Shown in pieces: positions 16,169 through 24,760 of a stretch of DNA of 64,000 nt. The DNA is taken from positions 1 to 64,000 of the forward strand of contig JAAENC010000679.1 in the NCBI GenBank assembly GCA_024224815.1, read 5' to 3'. This DNA comes from Chloroflexota bacterium. Its GTDB lineage: Bacteria > Chloroflexota > Anaerolineae > Anaerolineales > Villigracilaceae. The notes below the pieces were generated by a model. The model was not told the origin of the DNA. It worked only from the letters and a program-made list of their open reading frames with translations, and searched no databases. Position numbers and translations under genes: made by a program. Within the stretch, counting starts at the first letter, position 1. The number at the start of each line of letters is the position of its first letter.

Positions 16169-17008
16169 CTATGCCGATAAAAGGGATTTTTTCTTCTTTG
16201 TATTTCTTTGGAACCAATACCCGAAGAGCGAGAAGGTCAGGATATATTGCAGAATAAATTGGATCCATTCCGGCTTTGAGTACCAGCCGATCATGACGTA
16301 TAGGGGCAAGCCGATAATGCCTTCTTTGTGATAGAAGATGGTTTCAGATAAATTGAAGGCCTTTCTAAAGATTGCATTCTCTGAAGCGATCATCCCCAGT
16401 TCTTTGGCTGCCGAAAGTGCCTCATGTACACTGTATCCCAAAAGGAATCCCGCTTGTAAAACCAAATAGGCGAGTGTGAGGTTAAAGATTGTTTGGAGTT
16501 TGATCTTGACGAGGGAGTGATAGAGTGCCACGGTTAAAATAATGGATAGAACCAACCCTATAATTACAGAGAGGTTCGTGTATTTCCCTGCAAATTGAAA
16601 AAGAACAATTTCAGCACCTTCACGTACAACCATAAAAGTTGCAAGCCAAAAAATGCCTTTTGGTGATAAATTAAGCTCAGCTTCGTTTTCAATGTGTTTT
16701 TTGATCTCTGAGCCATGATTAATCATCCAGATAATAAAGGTAATGATCAAAACGACTGCGGTCAGGCTTGCAATGCTTTCCCATAACTTAGCAGTTGCTC
16801 CCAACCCACCAATGCTCTTAGAAATGGCTTTTAGGACAATGCCAAAAAGGAACGATCCGGCTATACCGGCATATAAGCCCTTCCAAAGATTTTTCTTGAA
16901 ATCTTCATTTTTTGTCTTCTCAAGAAACTTAAGCAGGACCATAATAATGAGAAAAGCTTCCAGACCTTCGCGAAAGGCCATGATTAAACCAGGGATAAAC
17001 ACATCCAT
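16169..17008 (-). CDS. FTR1-family high-affinity iron permease
   Basis: A 279-residue protein with seven membrane segments and the two REXXE motifs that define iron permeases of the FTR1/EfeU type: REGLE at 13-17 and REGAE at 129-133. It imports iron across the cytoplasmic membrane. Yeast and EfeUOB systems couple it to an oxidase or peroxidase, but no such partner is visible here. The divergent neighbour is a DtxR-family metalloregulator, and an inverted repeat lies in the shared upstream region, so iron-dependent repression is likely. Confidence 0.87.
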   Translation of the reverse strand: MDVFIPGLIMAFREGLEAFLIIMVLLKFLEKTKNEDFKKNLWKGLYAGIAGSFLFGIVLKAISKSIGGLGATAKLWESIASLTAVVLIITFIIWMINHGSEIKKHIENEAELNLSPKGIFWLATFMVVREGAEIVLFQFAGKYTNLSVIIGLVLSIILTVALYHSLVKIKLQTIFNLTLAYLVLQAGFLLGYSVHEALSAAKELGMIASENAIFRKAFNLSETIFYHKEGIIGLPLYVMIGWYSKPEWIQFILQYILTFSLFGYWFQRNTKKKKSLLSA

Positions 17009-17074
17009 TTTTTACTCCATACCAATAAAGTTTAGGTCGTTCTCTTTCTTGCTTGTCGAATTTGATTATGTTAA

Positions 17075-17090
17075 AATAGCGTTAGCTATT
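17075..17090. promoter_or_regulatory. candidate metalloregulator box between FTR1 and DtxR genes
   Basis: AATAGC-GTTA-GCTATT is a perfect inverted repeat containing GTTAGC, reminiscent of the DtxR/IdeR box half-site. It lies in the divergent intergenic region, 67 bp from the FTR1 start and 78 bp from the regulator start. Confidence 0.5.
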
Positions 17091-17167
17091 CCTTATTTTA
17101 AAAGTTAGTATATGACAACTTTGTATATTAATCCAGAGTAACCACAGCTATAAAACCAAGGTGATTT

Positions 17168-17863
17168 ATGTCACGTCCAAAGCAATCTGATACTGATTCT
17201 CGCCCTACCCACACAATAGAAGATTATTTAATGACCATGCACGTTATGGAGCGCGATTCAGGGAAAATTGTTGCCGCTCGTTTAGCTGAGATGATGGGCG
17301 TAACGCCCGCCACAGTGACAATGACCCTGAGACGTATGCAGCGAGATGAATGGATTTCCGGACATCGTCGCAGGGAAATTCACCTGACAGAGTTGGGGCG
17401 CGAAGCGGCACGTTCTGTGACGCGTAGACATATGCTTACAGAATGGCTGTTGGTGAAGATATTTAAATTCCCGATCTTTGAAACGCACGATGAAGCGCAT
17501 CGGATCGAACATGCTATTTCCCCAAAACTTGAAGAGCGAATGTATGAGATTCTCGGCAAACCGGAATTATGCCCGCATGGTAATCCGCTTCCGGGGAATG
17601 AAGCCTTAACAAAAGATTGGGTCTCGCTGGTTGATATCCCTGTTGGAGCAGAAGTGATTATTCGCAGAGTTCATGAATTTGCAGAAGATAACCAGGAGTT
17701 GCTCGCTTTTTTAGGTGAGAAGAAAATTGCACCTGAGAAAAAAGCCCTAATTAAAGAGAATCTTCCCTTTAATCAGACTTTGACTATTGAGATTGGCGAC
17801 GGCATTGTCACCCTCGGTTTTGCCGCCGCCAAACATATTTTTGTGGAGATTATAAAATCTTGA
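17168..17863 (+). CDS. DtxR/MntR-family metal-dependent regulator
   Basis: A 231-residue repressor. The winged helix (about 16-78) has ARLAEMMGVTPATVTMTLRR as its helix-turn-helix. The dimerisation/metal domain follows, with ESPxxCPHGxP-like PELCPHGNPLPGN near 134-146 supplying Cys and His ligands. The C-terminal FeoA/SH3-like domain (about 155-231) includes FNQTLTIEIGDGIVTLGFAA. It is expected to bind Fe(II) or Mn(II) and repress uptake genes such as the divergent FTR1. An N-terminally truncated copy lies 3.4 kb downstream. A terminator follows. Confidence 0.88.
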   Translation: MSRPKQSDTDSRPTHTIEDYLMTMHVMERDSGKIVAARLAEMMGVTPATVTMTLRRMQRDEWISGHRRREIHLTELGREAARSVTRRHMLTEWLLVKIFKFPIFETHDEAHRIEHAISPKLEERMYEILGKPELCPHGNPLPGNEALTKDWVSLVDIPVGAEVIIRRVHEFAEDNQELLAFLGEKKIAPEKKALIKENLPFNQTLTIEIGDGIVTLGFAAAKHIFVEIIKS

Positions 17864-17884
17864 TTTCTATAAACTTCTAACAAA

Positions 17885-17911
17885 AAACACCATCGTAACG
17901 ATGGTTTTTTT
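17885..17911 (+). terminator. intrinsic terminator after the DtxR gene
   Basis: ACCATCGT pairs with ACGATGGT (17889-17905), followed by a run of seven T. Confidence 0.75.
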
Positions 17912-17975
17912 ATGGATTCAAGAGAACTTTTTTCAATCTGGTTAAGAAGATTTAGCGCAGTTTGAGCACAAGCCC

Positions 17976-18037
17976 TTGACAAGTAGTGAATATAAGTTAT
18001 TATACCCAAACACATGAGCTACTGCTCAAGTATTCAT
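17976..18037 (+). promoter_or_regulatory. promoter and probable ArsR-type operator
   Basis: TTGACA (17976-17981) and TATTAT (17998-18003) are 16 bp apart. They are followed by an imperfectly symmetric AT-rich stretch, CATGAGC...TTCATATG (18012-18040), where SmtB/CzrA-like repressors normally bind. A second TATAAT at 18041 lies just before the start codon. Confidence 0.5.
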
Positions 18038-18055
18038 ATGTATAATGGTGAAAAC

Positions 18056-18349
18056 ATGACTCTGCTAGATGAAAAACAAGCTAATCAGCTTGCCGAACTT
18101 TTTAGCGCTCTGAGCGATCCCAGTCGTGTGCGGATCATTGCCACGCTGCTGGAAGGCGAAACCAATGTTGGAGCATTAGCCAAAATTGTTGGGATCAGTG
18201 AATCAGCGATCTCACATCAGTTGCGAACGCTACGTCAGATGCGTTTGGTTCGTGCCCGCCGACAGGGGCGCGAAGTCTATTATGTATTGGATGATGCCCA
18301 TGTTGCTGATATTTTTCAACGTAGCCTGGATCATATCAAACATAAATAA
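18056..18349 (+). CDS. ArsR/SmtB-family metal sensor (CzrA/NmtR-like)
   Basis: A 97-residue repressor with the winged helix AKIVGISESAISHQLRTLRQ. The last helix reads DDAHVADIFQRSLDHIKH. Asp80, His82, His93 and His96 have exactly the D-x-H...H-x-x-H spacing of the alpha-5 zinc site of CzrA and SmtB, so Zn, Co or Cd is the likely inducer. An ATG at 18014 would lie inside the operator; the ATG at 18056 after GGTG is preferred. The metal-ATPase gene starts 27 bp later, giving a classical sensor-exporter operon. Confidence 0.88.
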   Translation: MTLLDEKQANQLAELFSALSDPSRVRIIATLLEGETNVGALAKIVGISESAISHQLRTLRQMRLVRARRQGREVYYVLDDAHVADIFQRSLDHIKHK

Positions 18350-18376
18350 CTTCAAAGGAAAAACAGGATTGTAGAA

Positions 18377-20695
18377 ATGACTGAAAACTATTATTCTCAA
18401 GCATCTATGAAACAAAAACTTGAACTCAACATCACGGGCATGGACTGTGCCGACTGCGCACTGACTCTTGAAAAAAGTCTTGTTAAACTGGATGGCGTCG
18501 AAGATTGCCAGGTCAATTTTTCTCTCGCAAAAATGGAAATCCTTGGTGACGCAGATGAAGAAAAAGTCCGCAAGCAGATCAAGCGCCTTGGCTATGGTGT
18601 GACAGATGTTGGCAACCGCCCACAAATACTCAAGGGTTGGCCGTTGCTTTGGGATTTGCTCAAACGCCCGCGCAATACCCTGACTTTGTTGGGGATGATC
18701 AGCATAGGATTTGCCTTCCTCTCATCCGGATCGCCCTCCCTTCAACTTGCTCTTTTCAGCCTGGGCGGGGTGTTCGGCTTATACTTCCCGGCGCGTTCGG
18801 GTTGGGCAGCGCTTCGCTCCGGTCAAGGCTTGGATATGAACGTCCTGATGACCATCGCAGCGATCGGCGCTTTTATCATCGGCGAATATGGCGAAGCAGC
18901 CACGGTTATCGTTCTTTTTAGTTTAGGTGAAGCTCTCGAAGGTTTAACAATGGAGCGTGCTCGCGACAGTATTCGTGGATTGATGCTCCTTGCACCGGCC
19001 GAAGCCACCTTGCTCACTGGATGCATGGATTGCAAAGGACATCTTGGCAAAAAACTACCGCATTCTGATGAAAGCTACGAGGGGGGAATCTGCCCGTGGT
19101 GTGGTAAAGATGAACAGACCGTGCCTGTCGAAAGCCTAAAAATCGGCGACCATATCCTCGTCCAGCCCGGCGAACGAATTCCCATGGATGGGGTTGTGCA
19201 ATCCGGCTCCTCTGCGGTCGACCAAGCCCCGATCACGGGCGAATCGATCCCTATCGAGAAAAATACCCACAGTGAAGTCTTTGCTGGAACGATCAACGGC
19301 GACGGCGCTCTTGAAATCCTGATCACAAAGATCGCCAAAGATAATACTTTGGCTCGTTTGATCCATCTAGTAGAAGAAGCCCAGGCTCAGAAAACACCCA
19401 GCCAACGCTTTGTAGATCGTTTTGCTCGTATCTATACGCCGGCCGTTGTTATGCTCGCCGTGCTTGTTGCAGCTATTCCCCCCTTATTTTTTGGACAACC
19501 ATTTACCAATACACCTGATATACAAGGCTGGCTTTATCGCTCTCTAACAATGTTAGTAATTGCCTGCCCTTGCGCTCTGGTGATCGCTACGCCCGTGAGC
19601 GTGGTCAGTGGAATTGCCAGTCTGGCAAAACGAGGTGTACTGGTAAAAGGTGGTGCTCATCTTGAAATGTTGGGAAAGATAGACCTGATCGCTTTCGATA
19701 AAACGGGGACACTGACACACGGTCGCCCTGAGCTGACCGATCTTCTTTGTGCCGATGAATGTTGTGAAGATACCGAGCTTGAAAAATGTCATCACTGTGA
19801 TGAAATGCTAACACTTGCTTCGGCCGTTGAACGCCAGAGCACGCATCCCCTCGCGCGCTCGTTAGTACAGGCTGCGCATCAGCGTAGTTTACCGGCACTT
19901 GAGGCCTATCAGGTTGAGGCTCTGCCAGGGCGGGGGATAAGCGGTTATGTTGGTGAGAAAAAAATATTGATTGGCAATCACCCATCTTTTCATAGCGAAC
20001 ATCCTGATTTTGCTTTTATAGATCGAAAAAAATCCACTCCTGATTTTTGCCAACGGATCGACCGTGCTGAAGCCGCCGGACAAAGCACTATGGTTGTGGC
20101 CGCGGATCAGGAATTAATGGGCTATTTGGCCGTCAGTGATCCACCACGCAGTCATAGCCGTGAAGTACTTGCGGCACTGAAAGAGGCTGGGATTCAGAAA
20201 ACTGCCATGCTGACAGGGGATAATGCCTCCGTAGCTGCTGGCATTGGCAATTCTCTCGGCGTGGATGAGATTCACGCTGAATTATTACCAGAAGATAAGT
20301 TAACTGTTTTGAAGGGGCTGCAAAAAGAATATGAAGCTGTGGCTATGATCGGTGATGGCGTGAACGATGCCCCCGCTTTGGCTGCTGCAGAATTGGGGAT
20401 CGCCATGGGCGGTGCTGGCACGGCGCAGGCGCTTGAAACGGCAGATATTGCCCTGATGGCCGATGATCTCGCTCAATTACCTGTTGCAATTCGTATTGGG
20501 CGCAAAGCTGCCAATATCATTCGTTTCAATATTGCTTTTGCCTTTGTGCTTAAAGCCCTCTTTTTATTACTGGCAACCTTTGGCTCAGTGACATTGTGGA
20601 TGGCTGTCATTGCCGATGTGGGGACTTCATTGCTAGTCACGTTAAATGGGATGCGTTTGTTACTTAAAAATAGTGTGGCGAAAGCTTCGTCCTAA
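18377..20695 (+). CDS. P1B-type heavy-metal exporting ATPase (Zn/Cd/Co)
   Basis: A 772-residue ATPase. It has an HMA domain (about 14-80) with GMDCADC, then eight membrane segments. TGES (287-290) is in the actuator domain, CPC (397-399) is in the transport helix, the phosphorylated Asp is in DKTGTLT (441), STHPLA carries the nucleotide-binding His, and GDGVNDAP is near the end. The CPC type and the CzrA-like neighbour point to Zn/Cd efflux. Two Cys-rich inserts are unusual. One is in the actuator domain, with CxxC at 216-219 and CPWC at 239-242, like a zinc ribbon. The other follows the phosphorylation site, with Cys458, 462, 463, 471 and 474 plus HH. Confidence 0.92.
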   Translation: MTENYYSQASMKQKLELNITGMDCADCALTLEKSLVKLDGVEDCQVNFSLAKMEILGDADEEKVRKQIKRLGYGVTDVGNRPQILKGWPLLWDLLKRPRNTLTLLGMISIGFAFLSSGSPSLQLALFSLGGVFGLYFPARSGWAALRSGQGLDMNVLMTIAAIGAFIIGEYGEAATVIVLFSLGEALEGLTMERARDSIRGLMLLAPAEATLLTGCMDCKGHLGKKLPHSDESYEGGICPWCGKDEQTVPVESLKIGDHILVQPGERIPMDGVVQSGSSAVDQAPITGESIPIEKNTHSEVFAGTINGDGALEILITKIAKDNTLARLIHLVEEAQAQKTPSQRFVDRFARIYTPAVVMLAVLVAAIPPLFFGQPFTNTPDIQGWLYRSLTMLVIACPCALVIATPVSVVSGIASLAKRGVLVKGGAHLEMLGKIDLIAFDKTGTLTHGRPELTDLLCADECCEDTELEKCHHCDEMLTLASAVERQSTHPLARSLVQAAHQRSLPALEAYQVEALPGRGISGYVGEKKILIGNHPSFHSEHPDFAFIDRKKSTPDFCQRIDRAEAAGQSTMVVAADQELMGYLAVSDPPRSHSREVLAALKEAGIQKTAMLTGDNASVAAGIGNSLGVDEIHAELLPEDKLTVLKGLQKEYEAVAMIGDGVNDAPALAAAELGIAMGGAGTAQALETADIALMADDLAQLPVAIRIGRKAANIIRFNIAFAFVLKALFLLLATFGSVTLWMAVIADVGTSLLVTLNGMRLLLKNSVAKASS

Positions 20696-20712
20696 GGAAA
20701 ATATCGCGGTAT

Positions 20713-21287
20713 GAGAGATGGGCGTAGCACCCGCCACAGTGACAATGACCCTGAGGCGTATGCAGCGAGATGAGTGGATTTCCGGACATCGTCGCAGGGA
20801 AATTCACCTGACAGAGTTGGAGCGCGAAGCGGCGCGTTCTGTGACGCGCAGACATATGCTTACAGAATGGCTATTGGTGAAGATATTTAAATTCCCGATC
20901 TTTGAGACGCACGATGAAGCACATCGGATCGAACATGCTATTTCCCCAAAACTTGAAGAGCGAATGTATGAGATCCTCGGCAAACCGGAATTATGCCCGC
21001 ATGGTAATCCGCTCCCAGGGAATGAATCCTTAACAAAAGATTGGGTCTCGCTGGTTGATATCCCTGTTGGAGCAGAAGTGATTATTCGCAGAGTTCATGA
21101 ATTTGCAGAAGATAACTAGGAGTTGCTTGCTTTTTTAGGTGAGAAGAAAATTGCACCGGAGAAAAAAGCCCGAGTTAAAGAGAATCTTCCCTTTAATCAG
21201 ACTTTGACTATTGAGATTGGCGACGGCATTGTCACCCTTGGTTTTGCCGCCGCCAAACATATTTTTGTGGATATTGTGAATCCCTGA
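20713..21287 (+). pseudogene. truncated, nonsense-mutated copy of the DtxR-family gene
   Basis: From the bases corresponding to 17293 onward this segment repeats the DtxR gene at 17168-17863 with only scattered substitutions. It lacks the first 40 or so codons. A CAG codon has become TAG at 21117, while the rest of the frame stays recognisable to the end (FGFAAAKHIFVDIV). The frame 20718-21119 could encode a shortened 133-residue protein without most of the FeoA-like domain and part of the DNA-binding domain. It is more likely inactive. It lies directly after the ATPase gene in the same orientation. Confidence 0.85.
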
Positions 21288-21328
21288 TCTATGTAAAAAC
21301 ACAGGGAGTGGTAAATTGAGCCAGTGAC

Positions 21329-22840
21329 TTACTCCTCAGATGCCTGATAGGCGATCACGGGCATATCAGAGACACAACCTGAATCAACGGCCGCTGTGGG
21401 GGCATCAACAAACTGCGCAACGACATCACTCACACATTTATGCAACCCAAGAACACCATGACCAAGTTGGGGGAACTCAACATATTGAGAGAGAGACAAT
21501 GTTTCACCAGCCAATATAGACCAAGCCGGTGGTGTAGCAATATCAACATCTCCAGCTAGAATGAGTGTGGGAATGTCACTCTCAACAGGCTGAATTTCCA
21601 GTTCCTCAGCAGCCGGTACATCCCAAGTAGGACAAAGTGCAGATGTATAAGGTTCGGGGGTTTCGCCAATAATTTCTTTTACGGCATTACTCCAGTCACC
21701 ACTATTATCAGGCAGTGCTTTTTCTTCAAGGAAGGGATATTCTTCTGCACAGACAACGGCATAGCCCATACCAAAACTTTCGCTGAGAACAGGCTGCAGG
21801 ATTGCCATAAGTTCTTCAGTAAGTTCTTCGTCTTCTTCACCTCCGCCCATATTTGCAAGCATGTCCAGAATCTCTTCTTCTTCACCATGAGCTATTAACG
21901 AGATGATTTGCGGTGTTTTGGGCTGGCCAAATCGTTCACCCAACAGAGCAAGGTAATCCTGGGCGCCCAAATCGCCGATTGGGTTTTCAGCCAACCGCAA
22001 GATGCTTGCTTCTATATCGGCCGCTAAATCGGGGAAAGCTGCCTGACAATCCGCATCAGCATCACAGATGCTAACGATACTATCTAACATCCAATAATTG
22101 ATCCACGGCGCTTCGCTCATACCGTTGATCTGTGGTGGAAATACTGAGGCAAGAACCACACTACGGACACCTTCTGGTGCGTCGCGCATAATGGTTAATG
22201 CCAGACGCGTACCATAGGATGAACCATAAAGATTCCATTCCTTATAGCCCAAAGTCTGCCGCACTAAATCTACATCGAGCGCGTTTTGGTGGCTGTTATA
22301 GTGAGCCAAATTTACGCCTTCACTGGTGAATCTATCACGACAAGTCTGTACTGCTTCTTGCATTTCCATCTTGCCTAGTTCCATCTCCGGGCAGAAAAGA
22401 CCAGGTTGTGAGTAGCCAGTGCCGCGCTGATCTATCATAACGATATCGCGCTTATCCCGCAAAAAAGCACTCTCCCCTACCATAAATTCATTTACTAAAG
22501 AAACGGCCGAACCACCTGGCCCGCCAGCCAAATAAACAACGGGGTCAGCAGCAGGAGCATTGCTGGTTGATGGGATGATATAAACAGCAATTTTTATTTC
22601 AGCGCTATTTGGGTCATCATGGTTTTCTGGTACAGGAACATAGCCACAGATAATATTTTCACTTGGAAAAATATATTCCGCAATATCCGGTATCGGCAAT
22701 AAGTCCCCGCAGTTAATAATTTCAATTCCATCTGCTATTGGCAGCTCAGCCTGTCGTTCAGCTTTACAGCCTGTCAGGAGCGCAAGGCTAAGTACTAAGA
22801 TCAGTAAAAAGGATGTGGGGAATGCTTTTATTCGTTTCAT
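21329..22840 (-). CDS. secreted alpha/beta hydrolase, tripeptidyl-aminopeptidase type
   Basis: A 503-residue lipoprotein. The signal peptide ends in LALLTGC, with the lipidated Cys at about 25. The catalytic Ser is in GSSYGTRLAL (about 210), the oxyanion region in VYLAGGPGGSAV and DQRGTGYS, the Asp in LILAGDVDIATPP and the His in FPQLGHGVLG. The last part matches the TAP C-terminal domain of tripeptidyl/prolyl aminopeptidase-like hydrolases, so extracellular peptide release is the family role. A lid region (about 270-360) is rich in acidic residues. The gene is single, with AAAGGGA before the start. Confidence 0.85.
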   Translation of the reverse strand: MKRIKAFPTSFLLILVLSLALLTGCKAERQAELPIADGIEIINCGDLLPIPDIAEYIFPSENIICGYVPVPENHDDPNSAEIKIAVYIIPSTSNAPAADPVVYLAGGPGGSAVSLVNEFMVGESAFLRDKRDIVMIDQRGTGYSQPGLFCPEMELGKMEMQEAVQTCRDRFTSEGVNLAHYNSHQNALDVDLVRQTLGYKEWNLYGSSYGTRLALTIMRDAPEGVRSVVLASVFPPQINGMSEAPWINYWMLDSIVSICDADADCQAAFPDLAADIEASILRLAENPIGDLGAQDYLALLGERFGQPKTPQIISLIAHGEEEEILDMLANMGGGEEDEELTEELMAILQPVLSESFGMGYAVVCAEEYPFLEEKALPDNSGDWSNAVKEIIGETPEPYTSALCPTWDVPAAEELEIQPVESDIPTLILAGDVDIATPPAWSILAGETLSLSQYVEFPQLGHGVLGLHKCVSDVVAQFVDAPTAAVDSGCVSDMPVIAYQASEE

Positions 22841-22904
22841 TTTTTCCCTTTGTATAAGATTTTAACGCTGCATAATTACTATACAACTAGACGACCACAA
22901 AAAA

Positions 22905-22932
22905 AGCACCATCATTATGATGGTGCTTTTTT
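22905..22932. terminator. terminator downstream of tRNA-Pro
   Basis: AGCACCATCAT-T-ATGATGGTGCT is an 11-bp stem flanked by A-runs and T-runs, so it can act in both directions. On the minus strand it lies downstream of the tRNA gene. Confidence 0.8.
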
Positions 22933-22967
22933 GTTGCCAATTTTGGGGTAATTAGCATTTACTTCGA

Positions 22968-23045
22968 TGGTCGGGGCGCCCGGATTTGAACCGGGGACCC
23001 CCGCGTCCCAAACGCGGTGCGCTGGCCGGACTGCGCTACGCCCCG
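22968..23045 (-). tRNA. tRNA-Pro (anticodon TGG), CCA encoded
   Basis: The minus strand shows acceptor CGGGGCG pairing with CGCCCCG and a discriminator A. A genomic CCA lies at 22968-22970. The anticodon stem CCGCG/CGCGG encloses the loop TTTGGGA (anticodon TGG), and the T-arm is CCCGG-TTCAAAT-CCGGG. All four stems can be drawn. The plus-strand gene downstream starts only 26 bp beyond its 5' end. Confidence 0.95.
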
Positions 23046-23057
23046 AGCGGGGGATAG

Positions 23058-23063
23058 TATAAT
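23058..23063 (+). promoter_or_regulatory. TATAAT placed 7 bp before ATG (leaderless)
   Basis: A perfect TATAAT stands 7 bp before the ATG at 23071, so transcription should start on or next to the start codon. The -35 would fall inside the 5' end of the divergent tRNA gene. Confidence 0.55.
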
Positions 23064-23070
23064 CCCAAGC

Positions 23071-23970
23071 ATGGATAAACGTCAAGCATTCATTTTTTCT
23101 TTTGGAATTTTAGCGCTTCTCTTGTGGATTTCGGCTTGCACACCGTTAAATACACCTACGCCCACCCCCACGCAAATACCCACTAAACCCGCTACCCCAA
23201 CTTTGCCAGCTCCTCCTTTACCGGAACCAAGCCCAACGCCCCACCCCTGCCTCGGGACACGAGGGCAAGTTGAAAAAATAGCCTTCGATTCGCCTTCTCT
23301 TCCCCATTTTTATATCTATCTGCCTGAATGTTATTCGCTTAATACCGAGACAGATTATCCCGTCCTATATTTGCTACACGGGCAAGGCTACGAAGCCGAC
23401 CAGTGGGTGCGTTTGGGCGTTGCTGAAAAAGCCGCCGCGATGATGGCCGCAGAAGAAATTGCACCTTTTATTATTGTAATGCCCTACGACAAAGCCTCTT
23501 GGCGCGGCGTAGACGACGATGAATTTGGTGAAGTTTTTGTAAATAAGCTCATTCCTTATATTGACAGAAATTACCGCACCACCGTTAAGCGAGAAAGCCG
23601 CGCCGTAGGTGGGCTCTCTCGTGGTGCCGGTTGGGCAATTCGTTACGGGCTAAAACGTTGGGGGCTTTTTGGGGCAATAGGGGCGCACTCCCCCGCCATT
23701 TTTTATCGTGACTATAGAAAACTGGATGATTGGATAGCAGAGATCCCCAGCAAAGCACTCCCACAAATTTATATCGACATTGGCGATCTGGATGGCGAAC
23801 GCGGCGACGCCACCAACTTCTCTGAACTCTTGGCAGAAGAAAATCTTATACACGAGTGGCATCTTTTTTCAGGAGGACACGAAGAGTCTTATTGGGAAAT
23901 CCATGTAGACGATTATTTATACTGGTACGGGTGCTTTTTTGGATGCGAATCTGATGTGGAAAGGCCATAA
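23071..23970 (+). CDS. secreted esterase lipoprotein (esterase D / Fes-like fold)
   Basis: A 299-residue lipoprotein. The signal peptide ends WISAC (Cys about 23), and a Pro/Thr-rich linker follows to about residue 58. The hydrolase domain has PVLYLLHGQGYEADQW (oxyanion side), the nucleophile elbow GGLSRGAGWAIRYG (Ser about 181), and DIGDLDGE and SGGHEESYW supplying Asp and His. It resembles the putative esterase family that includes feruloyl esterases and enterochelin esterase. The ATG at 23071 is preferred to an upstream one inside the tRNA because it gives a normal signal peptide. Confidence 0.82.
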   Translation: MDKRQAFIFSFGILALLLWISACTPLNTPTPTPTQIPTKPATPTLPAPPLPEPSPTPHPCLGTRGQVEKIAFDSPSLPHFYIYLPECYSLNTETDYPVLYLLHGQGYEADQWVRLGVAEKAAAMMAAEEIAPFIIVMPYDKASWRGVDDDEFGEVFVNKLIPYIDRNYRTTVKRESRAVGGLSRGAGWAIRYGLKRWGLFGAIGAHSPAIFYRDYRKLDDWIAEIPSKALPQIYIDIGDLDGERGDATNFSELLAEENLIHEWHLFSGGHEESYWEIHVDDYLYWYGCFFGCESDVERP

Positions 23971-24029
23971 TTAAAAGTACCTTGCGTCACCTTGCAACCT
24001 AAGACTATACAAGGCAAAATCTCTATACT

Positions 24030-24659
24030 ATGAAAGTTTTAGCCCTCAGCGATGAAGTTATAGACCGTTTATATACACTTGCCGCAAATCAGGACTTTAA
24101 AGACATTGACCTTCTTTTAGGCTGCGGCGATTTACCCTACGACTATCTGGAATATTTACTTACCGTCGCTCGCATTCCGCTTTACTATGTGCCCGGAAAC
24201 CACGACCCTGTATACAAAGAAAATATCAGCGACTCCAGAGCCGAGGGAGGCATTAATCTTGACCAGAAGGCAGTACGCTTTAAAAATTTCCTAATAGCAG
24301 GGATCGGCGGCAGCATCCGATACCGCCCAGATGGCGTTAACCAGTACACCCAAGCAGAAATGTACTTTCGTGTCCTAAAACTACTCCCGGCGTTGCTCCT
24401 CAACCGTCTTCGCTATGGGCGCGCGCTAGACATACTTATTACACACTCTCCCCCCTTCGGCATTCACGATAAAGATTCTCAAGCACATCAGGGGTTAAAA
24501 GCCCTAAATCTATTATTGCGCTGGGCAAAACCGCGCTATCACTTTCATGGACACACCCATTTTTATAGGCAAAACCTGGAATCATCTACAACAAAGCATG
24601 GGAAAACTCAAATCATGAATATTCACCCCTACAAAAAAATCGAAATAGAAGATATTTGA
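24030..24659 (+). CDS. calcineurin-like metallophosphoesterase
   Basis: A 209-residue protein with the metallophosphoesterase metal-binding motifs in order: LLGCGDLPYDYLEYLL (GD), VPGNHDP (GNHD), ITHSPPFGIHD and HFHGHTHFY (GHxH). The first motif, normally DxH, reads ALSDEVID, so the usual His is replaced by Val-Ile. This may affect one metal site. The substrate could be a nucleotide or phosphodiester; no context points to one. The gene begins 59 bp after the esterase, with an AT-rich promoter-like stretch just before the ATG. Confidence 0.8.
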   Translation: MKVLALSDEVIDRLYTLAANQDFKDIDLLLGCGDLPYDYLEYLLTVARIPLYYVPGNHDPVYKENISDSRAEGGINLDQKAVRFKNFLIAGIGGSIRYRPDGVNQYTQAEMYFRVLKLLPALLLNRLRYGRALDILITHSPPFGIHDKDSQAHQGLKALNLLLRWAKPRYHFHGHTHFYRQNLESSTTKHGKTQIMNIHPYKKIEIEDI

Positions 24660-24760
24660 TTCTCACCCTTTGAAAGATCATCTACACGGCATCTTTCTTG
24701 TATCTGGCTTGCTACCGCCTAAAAACGTTTCTGCTTCTTTATCATTTTCCCATAAATAAC

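Noticed and set aside
22968-23045. tRNA-Pro as an integration site for a mobile island
   Set aside because: No integrase, no second copy of the tRNA 3' end and no change of gene style were seen around it.
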